A stretch of DNA of 64,000 bases from Galerina marginata (GCA_023014335.1 JAECYW010000021.1:310001-374000), one strand, 5' to 3'. Shown: positions 42,462-55,303, numbered from the stretch's first letter. The notes: generated by a model from the sequence alone, not told the origin. A program made the numbers and translations.

Positions 42462-45400
42462 TTATGTGGCCGTCGCGAGGATGGCAGCGAGGTCGCTTTC
42501 ACTTGCGGCAGGCAGCTGTCTGGAGCGGGCCTTCAAACGCACTAGAAATAGTCGACATATACTCAGTAACCATAGAAAAACAAGACCAGATGAAACGGCT
42601 TACGATTCCTGTCCAAGCTGAGGAAGACGACCTTGACCGCATTTTGCAGCTCGCTCGCAGACGCCGGAGCAGCTTTGAGCATCGACGATCGATCGACCCA
42701 GTGATCGTCCTGCCAGATGGCAGCCTTGAGGATGAGGTCGTCCATGCTCTTCTCGGCATTATCTCCATGGAAGTCGACTTCTTCCGTGCGGACGCTCAAG
42801 GACGTCAGGTAGTTGCCCTTGGACGTCTGCACCTTCAGGGAAAGCGCGTGCGATCGGACGTGGGACGAGATGTACGACATCGCCGCTTGGGCTGCTTCGC
42901 CGAGCTGCGAGGCGTTGGCGGAGAGGCCGTCGAGCTCCATGATGACGGGCAGGGGGACGACGACTGTCCATTGGAGGCTCTCGATAAGCGAGGAGACCAT
43001 GGAGAGGGACGAAAGGAGGATGTTGGTGTCAACGACGAGGATGGTGTATCCGGGGACAATGGGTAGCTTGGCTCGAGAGTCTGCAGGTTTCCTGGAGGTC
43101 CTAGCAGGCCGAGGACGAGTAGGAGAAGAGCCGCGCTTCTCAGACTGGAGAAGGTTCTTGAGATAGCGACGTCGAGCCTGAAAAGTGGAGCATGTGAGAT
43201 AGGCGCTTAAATCAAATAGAAGAATGCACACCTTGAGAGCCTTGATATCCTCCGAGTCGTTCTCATCATCCTCGCTCTCCTCCGAGACACTATCAGTCTC
43301 CTCATCGACATCCATCGCATCGTCAACCCATCGCTTGCCCAGCCGCCTGCGCTCCTCCTCCTCGCGCTCAAGCTGCTCCTCCTCCTTCCAAAGTTTCACC
43401 TTCTCTGCAAGCTTGCCCTCAACAGCCCAAACCCGCGTACCGTCCGTCCAGGCAAAGCCGTCAACCGTGCCAGCGATATTGACCGCAGCCCGGGCGATGC
43501 GCACATACCGCCTGACTATATCATTACCCTCGCTCGACGACGAAGACGAAGAGCTCTTATGCGGCCCAACATCCCCATCATCGTCCTCGATCGTCCCATC
43601 CGTCAGCTGGCCGCCTTCGACCGTCTCCAGAACCTCCAGCTCCGCCTTCTTCTCCTCGCCGCTCTTCCAGAACCCGCGCTCGTACACCTTGCGACCGACC
43701 CACTCCATACCGCGCAGGCACCAGTCTTCGGGCAACGGCGGCGGGCAGCCGCTGGTGAGCATGACCCAGCGCTCGGCGTTGCGGTGGCTGTTGGACTTTC
43801 CGGGCGGGCTCATGAGGCCCTGCGAGATCATGATCTTGCGCGGGATGCTGGAGAAGAAGGCGGCGAGCTCGTCCCATGGAACACTGCGTTCCAGGACGTC
43901 GAGGGTCGGTTTGTGCTTGAGGACGGTGGAGAGGAATGTCAGAAGGACAGGGAGGTAAGGGTTCAGGTTTGACCGGGAGTATTGGGAGGCCTTCCGCGTT
44001 GGGTGACGCAGGACGGACGAAAGCATGGCAAAGGTCAATTGGAGTGCAAATTTGAGCGCGGGTGGTTGTTCAGGGATGGCGTTCGGGTCCTCTACATGGC
44101 TCGACTCTAGGGTTGGCGACCTCATCGGGGCGTCCGCATCATCAACTTCCATCCTCTCCTCATCCACTCCATAGAGGGTCGACGATCTTGGCACACCGGC
44201 AGCGGCCTTTTTCGCCATAACCCGCATTGCGGCAGCGACTTGCGGGCCGTTGACCTCCTTCGGTCCAATGCAACCGATTTTGCGAAGAACTCCGTTTGGT
44301 CGACCATACTCGAGAACTGAACTGACATTGATAATCGCCATCATGATCCATTCGCGTTCTTCTGCGCCTTCGATTTCGAGACGCTCGATGAAGCGCGCCA
44401 GTGTAGGTTGGAAATCATCAAGCTGGATGTTTGTGAACAGCATTCCGTGCAACAGCACAAAGAGCTCGGAAGCGCGCGCATCGGGAGCTGATCGCCGCAC
44501 TTGCGCTGCATGGGACCATATCGGCAACACGGATTCTCGAGAAGTGGGGAAAGGGTGCAATGTCGTCATACTAAGTGATTGAAATCAGCATCGGATGATA
44601 TAAAATAAATTGCGCAGATCATACCTTTTCACGAAATGGTACACGCCGCGTAGCTCCTCCGACTCGACCTCCCTTGACAACAAGCCCAGGTGGTGGTGCA
44701 GCTTCCCTGTGCCGGGCTGCTCAGCCAAGCCCGTGCCATACCAGTCGCGGGCGATGTTGCGCCACTGCTCCTTCTCAGGGCCGACATCGAGAAGCCGCGC
44801 CGCCGCCACTCCGATGCTGGGTGACGGGCTGTCGTCGATACGTGCTGCGGGTGCGTCGCTGACGGATTCTGGCGAGCCAGGTGTCGCAATTCCGGTTTCG
44901 CCGTCTGCAGCCTGCTTGGCCGATGCATCGGCGTCCGCCTCTGAAACAGCTTTTGTCGTCAGCCCGCCTTGGCCGCCAACGCCGCCGTTTACCATGGCAG
45001 CAACGGCCATGCGGTACCGCGCAAGATCTCCGAGAGCTTCTAGCCACCCAGATTTGAAGGTGCTAAGAATGGGCTCTTCTAGAAGGACGGTGTAGAAACC
45101 ATAAGCATAATAAACGAAATCTTGGAGATGTTCGAGGGCAAGGGGAGAGGTGAAGGAGGCGCGGCGCAGGGATTCTAGGATCTTGTGAAATGCATAGGTC
45201 CACAAGCGGACGATGATGTTGTATTTGGTAGGAATGTTGCGGAGGGAAGCTGGGAGGGATGGGGCTAGGGATATTTGGAGGAGGTTGTGGATGTTCTCGG
45301 CCAGCCTGTGAAATCATTGGAAAGGGAATCAAGACAACAAGGAGATGGACATACTCTCTGTGATCTCGAATCTGCTTCAACCACTTGTCCTTCTCTGGCT

Positions 45401-46341
45401 CTTCGCTTACAGGCTCTTTCCCCTTCAACATGACTCTGGTGCTCATGGCGTCGTCGAACTCTTCGGACGAGTCCTCCTGCTTTATCTTGGTTTCCAGGTT
45501 ACTGATTTCACGATACAACCTCTTTAATTGGAGGGAAACGGTGGTGTTGCCAGAGTCGTCAGTGCCTGGACCCTGATTAGGACGACCGTCGAACAAGGCG
45601 GACGAGGTGGATGAGCCGTCTGTGGTCGAGGACAGTGTGAAAGTGGACGAGGATATGGAGGCAGCGTAGGACGATGTCGACGATGCAGAGAGGTAATCGC
45701 CTGAAGACTTTGGAGTGGGCGAGGGACGTCCGTGACCTGACGACATTTGGGGACGAGCTAGAACGGAGAAGCGGACAGGGTTGTCCTTGCGATGATCGAA
45801 TAGTTGGCGAGTTGTGGTGGTTCTTTCGTCGCGATGGACAGATGGTGCGGTTGTGGGAGCGGCCCGGGAGACATGGACGTAGGAGCTGCCTGTGCCGTCC
45901 GACATGGATTCGGGCTCTGCTGTGCGGCGCATAGGAATGGGATCAGTGTTGGGGTTGAAGAGCTTGGAGGCTGGAACGGGCTTGTGAACGGGGGGCGGCC
46001 TGGGAGAGGGCGACGATGAAATTTTGAGTCTGCGGGAAAAGTCGTCTGGGTCGGCATCGTGTGGAGATGGATGGCGGCGGGTGGTGGGTGTGAGTTTTGG
46101 GGAGCGGGCGGGGACGGGCTGGGGGAGAGCCAGCTGCATGCGATCTCTCTCAGACCGGTCCTTTGGTTTCGATGCGCTAGAAATACGGTCAGACACGCCA
46201 GCGATCTGCGGAAAAGGAAAACACGGACGCAGCGTTCTTTCTGCGCAGCTGGGTGAGTCTCTCTGCGATATCTGTGGGCTGGGGGTCGAGCAGAGAGTTT
46301 TCGCGCTCCTTGCCCTTTCTCGAGGGTTTTGCGTCGAGCAT
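42462..46341 (-). CDS. EST1/SMG6-like protein with PIN endonuclease domain
   Basis: Starts at the ATG at 46341 (MLDAKPSRKGKERENSLLDP). After a long Ser/Pro-rich N-region come the EST1 N-domain (LKRLYREISNLETKIKQE, then DKWLKQIRDHRELAENIHNL), YNIIVRLWTYAFHKILESLR, the EST1 DNA/RNA-binding block (WRNIARDWYGTGLAEQPGTG KLHHHLGLLS) and FVLLHGMLFTNIQLDDFQPT. The C-terminal PIN domain reads ILVVDTNILLSSLSMVSSLI, VPLPVIMELDGLS, MDDLILKAA and VFLSLDRN, spliced to LRLKARSRQLPAASESDLAA. The three Asp expected of an active SMG6-type nuclease (VDTN, DDLIL, SLDRN) are all present, so RNA cleavage in nonsense-mediated decay is likely. A telomere role is also possible. Confidence 0.9.
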
Positions 46342-46861
46342 AGTGGATGAAGAAAAGAGAAAGGTGGGACTGCGAAAATCGAGGAGACGCCGGTGCGCAG
46401 TGTCCTGCCCAAATCCGGATCCGCAGCACAGTTCGATCGCCACGTGACCCGCTGCTGCGCACTCCTTCTTCTCCGCAGCTCGCCGGATCAACTACAGCTT
46501 TGCTCTTGACTCTTCCTGTCGCAGTCGCAGCTATCCATTTCAACTGCGCTGGGAACTGCGCGACTCTGCTATGCACATGCTTTGCCACCGCCGCAGAAAA
46601 TTTCTGCTAATGTCAAGCCATTCAATCTGACGCTGGCAGACGTCCTGGTGCGGACCGTGCAGCGGTGTACATGTCCACCATAAAAGGGCATCGCAGCGTG
46701 TAACATACGCCAATAATAAGTCAAGTGCGATATCAGGTCTTGCATGCCCTTCTGTCCCTACTCCGGGTTTCACGTAACCTGTATGCGAATATCATATCTA
46801 CGTACGTGTTTTAATTTCGAGCCGCCTACTGGAATAAAACCCTCCGCCAAGCACTGCGCAT
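46342..46861. other. Intergenic, EST1/SMG6-like 5' flank
   Basis: About 520 bases between the start of the EST1/SMG6-like gene and the end of the GH31 gene. Short frames only. Confidence 0.5.
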
Positions 46862-49841
46862 TCAAAGATTAGTAGTACCAACAACCTGCAATCCCTTATC
46901 AGCATCCACCTCCACCCCCTCTCCCGTCCTCCGCACTCTAATCTTCCCCGCCAACTTGGTGCCTTTGCCCACAGGAACATCCACTTCCACCGGGGGACTG
47001 CCCTCCCGCAACGCGTACGCGCGCACCTCCAGCCCCTGCGTGTAGTCGTAATCGGGACGCCCAACATCCTTCGGCCCGAGCGCCAAAACAGTCCCAGGAC
47101 GCACCCAAACGGGTATCTCGTCAATAGGAACGTGCTCGCGCACCCACTGGGGCCCATCGATAGTCCTTTCCGGATGGAAAAATGACGTCCACCGTCCTGC
47201 CGGGATGTAATACTCAGCCTCTTCCTTCAGCGGCACGAACACAGGGGCTACAAGCAGGCTTGGACCTGATAATACCTGATGTCAGCCTTTCCGTAATAAC
47301 AATACTGCGCAGCGTTTTACACACCCAGCATATACTGCCTGTCGAGATAATGAGTCGTACGATCATCAGGGAACTCAAGGAACATTGCGCGCATCAGCGG
47401 ATGGCCCTTCAGGTTGGCGTGGATTGACTGATGCATTTATCAACGACATTGTCACTCTCTTTCCGCAGCAAAAAACAGACCCACCAGATTGTAGAGATAA
47501 GGCATCAGCCGGTGCTTCGCTTCCAGCAATTTCGACATCGTCTTGGCCGCATCTTCCCCATAGTTCCAGGGCACGCGGTATGACGAGGACCCATGCAGGC
47601 GCGAGTGCGTCGAAAACAGCCCAAAGCCCACCCAGCGCTGGTAGATCTCAGGGGGCGGGTGGCCCTAGGTGTCTGGTTAACATGCTTGTCTAACTCTTGT
47701 AAAAAGGATGTGCGAACCTCGAAGCCGCCGATGTCATGAGAGGCGTAGCCGAACCCCGAGACAGTCAGAGATAAAGCACCGCGCATGGCTTCAGCCATCG
47801 CCTCCCAGGTAGACTCGCAGTCACCTCCCCAGTGAACCGGGAACCTTGCAGATTAAGAAACGTTAGTAACGACAAAAAGGGTTGTTGACATTCGGTGGTA
47901 CGCACCGCTGTCCTCCAGCAGTAGACGAACGAGCAAACACGACCGCCTCGCCTTCGCCAAATCGCTCTTTCAATAAACCAAACACCATCTCGTTGTAAAT
48001 CACAGAGTACGTGTTATGCATCCGCATTGGGTCGGAGCCGTCATGGAACGCAACAGACGCATGGGGGATGCGTTCCCCGAAATCTGTCTGAATAAATCAT
48101 TAGCCACAAGATGAAACCTGACCCCAAGATAGTCACGCTCACCTTGAAAGCGTCGACGCCCAGATCCATTAGCGCGGTCAGTTTTCCGCAGTACCATTTC
48201 CGTGCGTCCGGGTTGGTAACATCGACGATGGCGAGGCCGGGTTGCCATAAATCCCACCTTGAAAAAACATGTCTGCAAGCGAATGCTAGGGAGCTTCAAA
48301 TAAACTCACTGCCAAGGCGTTCCGTCCTCGCGCTTCAAAAAGAATCCGCCTTTAACACCCTCTTTGAAAATGGGTGACAGCTGAGAAACGTATGGGTTGA
48401 CTGAAAAATATTATTGAAGGTCCTCAATAAAGTCCCAGTCTACTCACTCCACAAGCATATCTTCACCCCATACTTGGCCTTGATTTCCGCCAAATAAGTC
48501 TTCGGATCCGGGAAGTTCTCCGGGTCGAACGTGAAAGAACACCTAACCGAAGCTTCATCCCTAGTCGGTCAAAGAATATGCAAAAACCCTACCACTCGTA
48601 CTGCTTCATCCAGAAACAATCCATGTGGAAGACGCGGACAGGGCAGTTGCGCTCCTTCATACCCTGCAGGAATCCGGAAACTGTTTCGCTGGAGTAGGAC
48701 GTCAGGAAAGAGGTCGACAACCAGAGTCCGTACGTCCAGGAGGGCAAGATGCTATCATCGGAGTTGTTAGTGTGATATTCGGACACAACCAGTTCTAGCT
48801 TACGCTGGTCGTCCAGTCATGCGTGTATACCTCTCCAAGATCTGGAATAATAAAACATTGCCCTCAAAATTTGTACCATATCAAAATAGGAAATCCCACT
48901 TACCTCCAGAGGCGTTTCACCATAAATGAGGAAATACTCAAGGGAGTTGTCCGCAACAGACACCCCCACCCGGCTGACCTTCTCGGAACCGACCTCCACT
49001 TCCACCTCGCCGGGGTGGTTGATGAACACGCCGTAGTTGCGGTTGGTGATGTAGAACGGAACGCATTTGTACGCTTGCTCGCTGGACGTTCCACCATCTT
49101 GGTTCCAAACCTTTACGGATTGACCTTAGATTTATTCTAGTCACTAATTGTCAACTGTACAGTGTGTTGAAAATAATACCGTTTTTAACGAAGGGACCGA
49201 ACTGTTCTCCGAGGCCGTATATGAGCTCTCCAGGAGACGTATTGAGCTCGGAATTTATGTAGCGGATCACAGGCGGCAACGGTTTGGGGTTCGGATTCGA
49301 AAGCGGGTCATGCGTCAGGCATGAGCTGTTAGAAGCGCTTTGCGTGGTCCACTGAGATGGGACGTCGTACACAGCCTGGTGCTTATAACCCGCCTCCGTC
49401 AATGCCCTTTTTGGAGATTTGAAGGTAATAGTGTAAGGGTTCTCCGTAATTTCTGCAGTCAAGTCACCCGTCTTCAGCGAGTATTTTTTGTCGTCCTTGG
49501 ACAAAGCGACGTCTGGAACAGGGCCATCATCAGGAAAGAGCCGTATGTTCGTCGTAGGATCCCCATGGACAACATGTTCGATCTTGACACCAATAACCCC
49601 CTGCGTCGGCGAATGTACTCGGACGCTCAGAAGCGGGCCTATAATAGACAGCTGAGAAAAACCAAAAAGAATCCGTGAGACGGCGGCGCATACCTCCCAG
49701 AGTATCGCCTCTATGTCTGATTGGGCGAGTAGCGACCTGGAGATCATAACCCTTGTCATCGCTGGTGATTTGGACGACTTGAAGACCAAAGAACGGCTTG
49801 ACGCCGTTTTTTAGGAGCCAGAATCCGTCGTTGAACTTCAT
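46862..49841 (-). CDS. GH31 alpha-xylosidase
   Basis: Glycoside hydrolase that removes alpha-xylosyl units, for example from xyloglucan oligosaccharides. The N-terminus [22 protein letters not shown] lacks a signal peptide and resembles bacterial YicI. Then [38 protein letters not shown] and [20 protein letters not shown]. The nucleophile is in [12 protein letters not shown], a motif typical of alpha-xylosidases rather than alpha-glucosidases. The acid/base Asp is in [16 protein letters not shown]. Then [14 protein letters not shown] and [18 protein letters not shown] [20 protein letters not shown]. The end is [20 protein letters not shown]. More than ten exons and a normal family length. Probably intracellular. 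Confidence 0.92.
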
Positions 49842-50250
49842 GGGAGATGCAAAACTGCTAACGAAAGATTTCGGGGAACCGGGATTTTATAGAAATACCT
49901 CATGAAGCCTGTTTTACCCCTCTGTCCTTCTCGCAGACTTCGAGGTCACATTGACTGGCGGGCCAGTGCTTGAAGACACTAAGCGAATCGGGCCGGGTAG
50001 AGGAGAACTCTCCGAGATTCCTCCGCGAACGCTCCTAAGGCCTTTGCAAGGTCATAGGATTCACCGCAATAAGTAACGATGTCGGGGACGTATACGAAGA
50101 ATTTGTCAAGAATACCGGCCATGAGAGTAAAAAAGAAAGTTGACTTCTCAGGTGTGGTGAAAGTACTAAATTAAGGTTAGGGGCAAGCCAGCTGTACGAT
50201 AGCAATATCCTGGATGCGAGCCTACAAATGAGCAGAATAAATCACTTTGC
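49842..50250. other. Intergenic
   Basis: About 410 bases between the GH31 start and the 3' end of the TPR gene. No supported gene. Confidence 0.5.
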
Positions 50251-51738
50251 TTATTTCTTGTTCCATTTTGCAAATTGTGCATCACATCGCCTGCTCCATT
50301 CTCCCTTAATGCCCGACAATCTTTCAGAGCTCTTCCGATCATTTATAAGGACGTCGAGCATCCAATTCTTGAAATCTGCTTCGTCATTTGGAAACCCTTT
50401 CCCGCCAGTGATCAACTCTACCAAGCGGTCCACGAGGCCAACATCATTTTCCAAGTCTTTGCGTCGTAGTGCCCGTGCGATCGCGTCCAAAGCGTCATCT
50501 GTGTTTCCCAACATATCGCTGGCTGTGGCTTGCCTGATGTAACTTTTCCCTCATTAACTTTCAATTTGTGGATACGAAAAAAAAATGGGACCTACGCCTT
50601 TGAGTAGCTGGGATCGACCTCCTCTGACGCCTTTCCATCTTGAAGTGCCTTCTTGAAATCTGAACCCTCTCCAGGCATTAGATACGTAGCAGCGCGGTTG
50701 GCATAACAAATCGCGCGTAACCTAACTGCTTTCGCTTCATTGTCTGGATCAGGCTTCTGGGAGAGTAGTTCAATTATGTGGCCTAGAGCTTCGCCGTAGG
50801 CGTCAAGAGCTGCTTTCCTGTCCTTTTTGGTGAATGCTTGGTTCCCGGTCGTTTTCGCCTTCTCCGCAAGAGCCATATACTCCCGGACTCCTTGCTCATT
50901 TAAGGTATGTACACCTTCTAGGACACCCTCCGCCTCCTCGGGCGTCTCAAATCGCCAATTGAGAGGAGCTGGAAGGGAGTCTAGGAATGGTTTTAAAACA
51001 GCAGCGTGCTGTTGAAGCTTGACAGATACCAAAAGAAGCCAAGGTAGACAGGGCTTCAATGGCAAAATAGGCTCCGCTATTGCTCGTTGGATTGACCTAA
51101 AATCACAAATCAATGAGCTCCGCGCGAGTCTAAAGGTTTACAGTCTTACTCAAGGACAGTCCTAGAATTAGGAAGGCCAACGGTCTCGTCCATGACGCGA
51201 TATTTGCCTTTATCGTCGTAACAATATATCATAAATGTCGGCTGGACACCGGACGAGCTGTGGGCCTTCTGAGGGTCGACATGATTCCCATTTTTATCCA
51301 CGAATCCCATGGACTCAAGTTGGATTACCCAAAGAGATTCGTGGACAATAGTCGAGGCCAATGCGTTGTAGTCGTAGGTGGTAAGGTCAACCTTGGGTGT
51401 ACCAGCTCCAGATTTATCATAGTCAGTCATAAACTCAGCCATCGCTGATGGGTTTTGTTCCATATACCTAGTTTTGGGTATCAGCCTGACAAATAATAGA
51501 GGAAACTCTGCTCACTTTACGATGTCTGGGAGGTCGACTCGACCAGTAACTGGATTTCGCGGTATTTTTGCCATCAGCGACTGTGATGATCGTTAACGCA
51601 TATTTTACGGAAAACCGTCTTGGAGGCTGAAAGAAAATAGAATCGTTTTACCATCATCATTGCTGGGTCCAAGCCGCCAAAATCAACCGGTTCTTTCTCA
51701 GCGCGTTTTCCGGCGCGTTTCCCTGGTTTCGGTGCCAT
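50251..51738 (-). CDS. TPR-repeat protein, co-chaperone-like
   Basis: Starts at the ATG at 51738 (MAPKPGKRAGKRAEKEPVDF GG). An N-terminal part of unknown fold (KIPRNPVTGRVDLPDIVKYM, then EQNPSAMAEFMTDYDKSGAG and QPTFMIYCYDDKGKYRVMDE) is followed by TPR helices: YMALAEKAKTTGNQAFTKKD RKAALDAYGEAL, RLRAICYANRAATYLMPGEG, ALQDGKASEEVDPSYSKAYI RQATASDMLGNTDDALDAIA. The tail ends WMLDVLINDRKSSERLSGIK GEW. GNQAFxxKxxxxAxxxY and NRAATYL are the usual carboxylate-clamp type TPR wording seen in Hsp90 co-chaperones. The exact orthologue is not recognised. Confidence 0.8.
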
Positions 51739-53253
51739 GAAAAATGGTAATCTTCAGGTAGACTTGGGTTTGGATTTGTCAAGTAATGCCCGTCGACCTT
51801 TATGGTGCGAGGTTACCGTGGATGTATGTGGTTGAAATGACAGAATCGAAATTGCTTGACGCGACCTCTTTTCGGTTGAGTGACTGAGTTTGATCATGTT
51901 TACGTCAAGAGACAAATCAAATAGGGGCAAAATACTTGAGGTCATTTAATGAAGTGCGAAGAGTCACAACACAGGAGCATATAACAATATGTACAACAGC
52001 TAGAATACTATCGAAGTACGATAGAATAGAATGGTGACTGTGCACAAGCACCCAGAACGCGTAAAATAGTAATGGCTATCCTCCAGTTATTTTTTTGGGG
52101 GTAAATCATATGTAAATGTCGGTATCGCGTATAAGGCTTAAGAATTAAAAAGTGAACGGATGAACAAGAAGTCCGTTTTGTTCCTAAGAAAGCGACGCGC
52201 GACAAAGCTTGCGTTGAAGGAATTAGTTGATGTTCCTAGGATGGTGCACATTCAGCTCGCCTGGGATCTACTGTCTGGACATGACATGAAGCTCAAAGCC
52301 TCCCGGGGACTCTGCTGAGCACTCAACTTTGAAGGTCGTTCTGTGCCGACAACAATGCCACCAATGTGCACATCTACATCGAAATGGTCATGACTGTCGT
52401 AGGGCGGTCAGCGAAGGAGATACGGAATTCAGTAGAAAAACGTTGCAGGATGTTTGTAGGCAGCTTAGCTAGTCATCCTAAGGCAGACGCCGACACTATT
52501 TCGGTATTTCAACGCTTCGTATCGACGAAGAATATTTCGTATCTGAGTCCAACACACGCACATGAGCGTTTGGTGAGAATCTCCTCTTCGCACTCGCTGG
52601 TGGCGCGAGCAATGAACTCGGAAGCAACATCGCGAAAAGGACGTTGCCGGCAGTCGGCGGTCGGTATATCAGATTGGAATATAAAATCTTGCTTTCTCCC
52701 TCCCGGTCCATTTGGAACTCGGAAATGGAGTTGCAATGTCAAGGTGTCCGGCTCAGAGGTGAACGGTGGCCTATCGTCTTCTGGCAGTTCGCGTTTTGCG
52801 CTCGCGTTCGCGTTCGGACCTGGTCAAGTGTGATTTTTTCGTATCGCACGTAGCCTTTTCATGCTAAACATCCACTAGGGGTGCTGCGCTTTCATGTGGT
52901 CAAAATTTTTATGCAAGCCAATTTCAGCTCCGTGACTCGACTGAAGTCAGATAATGTCCTGGAGGAGTGCATCGTCGATGGTGACGACAGAGGACATTAA
53001 TATTTTGTGTAGCGGAAGGTGCGATAAGCTGAGAAGTCAGGAAAACAAGCACATAATGCAGTCGAAGGAGCGATAGTGTGGTACTTTGAGGCTTTGAGTG
53101 TGAGGTTCAAAAAGGAGGCTCGTTTCTGCAGCGCGGATGTGACTGGACCCTGATGCAACCCGATATGGCATGTAGGCTAAAGGTTATGATATGTTTGTCC
53201 GAGTCATCAGCGTGTCGACATTCTAGTTATCATCCTCGTCGACGCTCCTCGAC
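51739..53253. other. Intergenic with one protein-like fragment
   Basis: About 1.5 kb. On the minus strand, near 52825-52509, an open stretch reads SAKRELPEDDRPPFTSEPDT, then LTLQLHFRVPNGPGGRKQDF, and ends CVGLRYEIFFVDTKR. It looks like a coding exon but has no clear start, partner exon or family. A plus-strand frame (52366-52833) overlaps it. Possible hypothetical gene or decayed gene. Confidence 0.35.
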
Positions 53254-54571
53254 CATGACCAGCACGGATTTATGGAAAGAAACTCCTCTCATTTATTCAA
53301 GGCGCCTTTCGGAGATAACAGGCGCATCGGTATATCTCAAGCTTGAGGTGGTCATCTAATCACGAGCACACTTGGAGGACTATTAACATTTCAACTGCAG
53401 AATTTACACCCTTCATATTCATTCAAATATAGAGGAATATCTCATTTCGTTAGAAAGGCAAAAGAAGCACTAGGCTCTGAAGTGCATCTTGTCATTGCTT
53501 CGGGTGGAAATGCAGGACTGGCTGCTGCATGCGCCGCAAAATCTCTGAACCTTCGATGTAGTGTCTTCATCCCGGAAGGCGTGACGAAGTCAACTCTAGA
53601 CCTATTACAACGCGAAGGGGCGGACGTAATAGTAGGAGGGCGACAGTACTCGGACGCGCTAAAGAGTGCAGCAGAGCTGGTTGCAAAGGAATCACAGGCG
53701 TGAGTAGCACAGACAAAAAAGAAAAATTCAGGAGCTGAAATTAACGCTACCAGCGTTATGGTCCCGGCGTACGACAATCCGACATTGTGGCAAGGCCACA
53801 GCTCGATGGTGCATGAAATCCACGGGCAATTAAAGCAAGAACCGGATGCAATTTTCTGCAGTGTCGGAGGAGGAGGCCTCTTGGGGGGCATTATGGTCGG
53901 ATGCAAGGATGTAGGATGGGAGCACGGTAGGTACACTGTTGATGATAGAGACAAAAGACTGATAATGGGCCAGTTCCGATTGTGGCATTGGAGACGACTG
54001 GGTCCGACTGTTTTTATGAATCTATGTCACTCAACGGCGGAAGATTCAACAGCGAGAAAAAGGTGTTGTCTCCGGGAAAAAAACTTGTTCATAACCAAGA
54101 GCATTCGGTTCATCTGGCCCATTTCACCAGCTTTTCGTCCAAAGCATCTGGGTCGTTGGGAGCTTCAGAACCGTCCGCAGGAGTTGTGAGAATGGCCCTG
54201 GATAGAAAGGGAGGTGTAAAAACAGTCAGCGTACCAGATGAATTGAGTATGGAAGCTCTTGCGTTGTTTTCCAGTGAGTGCGAAGTATGAGAGCCTTGGG
54301 TTTTGAAATTGACAATTTGAAAGACGACCATAAGCTTCTAGTAGAGCTAGCCTGCTCCACCACATTGATCCCGGCGTATCATGCACCTTTATTCGACAAA
54401 CTTGTTCCTGCAAAAGATATTCCACGAGTTGCCGTGTTCATCGTGTGTGGAGGATTCAAGATCGACCTGGAAACGGCCATGGAATACGAAAAAACATCGC
54501 GCCAGCATCCAAAAGGCGCAGGTAAATCATGGAGTGTTAAGTACGACGATGGTAATCTGTTCAGTTTCTGA
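53254..54571 (+). CDS. CHA1: Catabolic L-serine/threonine dehydratase (PLP)
   Basis: Fold-type II PLP enzyme that deaminates serine or threonine to pyruvate or 2-oxobutyrate. Start is the ATG at 53254 (MTSTDLWKETPLIYSRRLSE). An intron splits YLKLE from NLHPSYSFKYRGISHFVRKA, where the Lys in SYSFKYRG binds PLP. Then HLVIASGGNAGLAAACAAKS, VFIPEGVTKSTLDLLQREGA, DNPTLWQGHSSMVHEIHGQL, the phosphate-binding loop FCSVGGGGLLGGIMVGCKDV, VALETTGSDCFYESMSLNGG, GVKTVSVPDELSMEALALFS and DDHKLLVELACSTTLIPAYH. It lacks an ACT regulatory domain, as in the yeast catabolic enzyme. About five exons. Confidence 0.92.
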
Positions 54572-54726
54572 ATCCAGACCCAACCAGTAAGGATAGAGTC
54601 AACAGCATAGAATAGACGAATACATTTTATCCTCATTAGTATGAGCAATTATGATATACATCCGGACCTACAAGATGGTGAGACGAAAAGCGGCAAGATA
54701 GAATTCGGACAGACCATGACATAAAG

Positions 54727-55105
54727 TTATTGCTCTTCTGACTTTTTCGAGTCCGCTCCTTCCCTTTGAGCGCGTTTCAAGAGCCTTTCAGCTTTGATCC
54801 TTGCAAGTTCTTCCCGAACACCGGATTGGTCTGTCGGAATTCGCTATGGGTAAAAGAACTATCAGTGGAGAAATAAAGCACGTTCGTAAGATACACACCT
54901 GATTGGTACGGTCAAGCGCAGGGAATAGCTTGTCTCGGTACTGGATAAAAACAATGGTCAACGAGTGAAGGAACGAAAGCTGAACAAGACGCACAGGAAC
55001 TACGACAGTCTTATACCATTCAGGATCACCAAAGTGAATTAGAGCTGCTATAGGAACAAACAAATAGAGCGAAAACTTGAATATTTCGAGATTTGGTCCC
55101 CCCAT
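54727..55105 (-). CDS. PET100: Cytochrome c oxidase assembly factor PET100
   Basis: Short mitochondrial inner-membrane protein needed for complex IV assembly. From the ATG at 55105: MGGPNLEIFKFSLYLFVPIA, one membrane helix with the conserved LEIFKFSLYL motif, then ALIHFGDPEWYK and YRDKLFPALDRTNQ. After an intron it ends RIPTDQSGVREELARIKAER LLKRAQREG. LEIFrFSLYL plus the ELARxKxERLxKR ending match yeast Pet100. About three exons; stop at TAA 54727. Head-to-head with glutamate decarboxylase. Confidence 0.88.
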
Positions 55106-55303
55106 GTTGGTGGTGAATGAAAGAACGTTTGGTTGCGGGAGATGCCGTGGACGAATCTATTCTTGTCAGCCGTAAAAATAACTCGCCTCACTTTGCGGAG
55201 ATGACATCACTCTGCTTCGAAGAAAACCGTCATGTCTGGGACGAAAACACATAAAATGGGGTATACGTAGGTTTATCATCCGCCTTGTCTTCTCGCTCTA
55301 CCC
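55106..55303. promoter_or_regulatory. Shared upstream region, PET100 and GAD
   Basis: The 198 bases between divergent start codons. A TGACATCA motif at 55203 resembles a CRE/ATF-type site. Confidence 0.4.

Noticed and set aside
44610..45095. Plus-strand frames across the EST1/SMG6-like gene (also 43224-43972 and 42464-43066)
   Set aside because: They are shadows of a GC-rich coding region. The minus strand holds the PIN and EST1 motifs.
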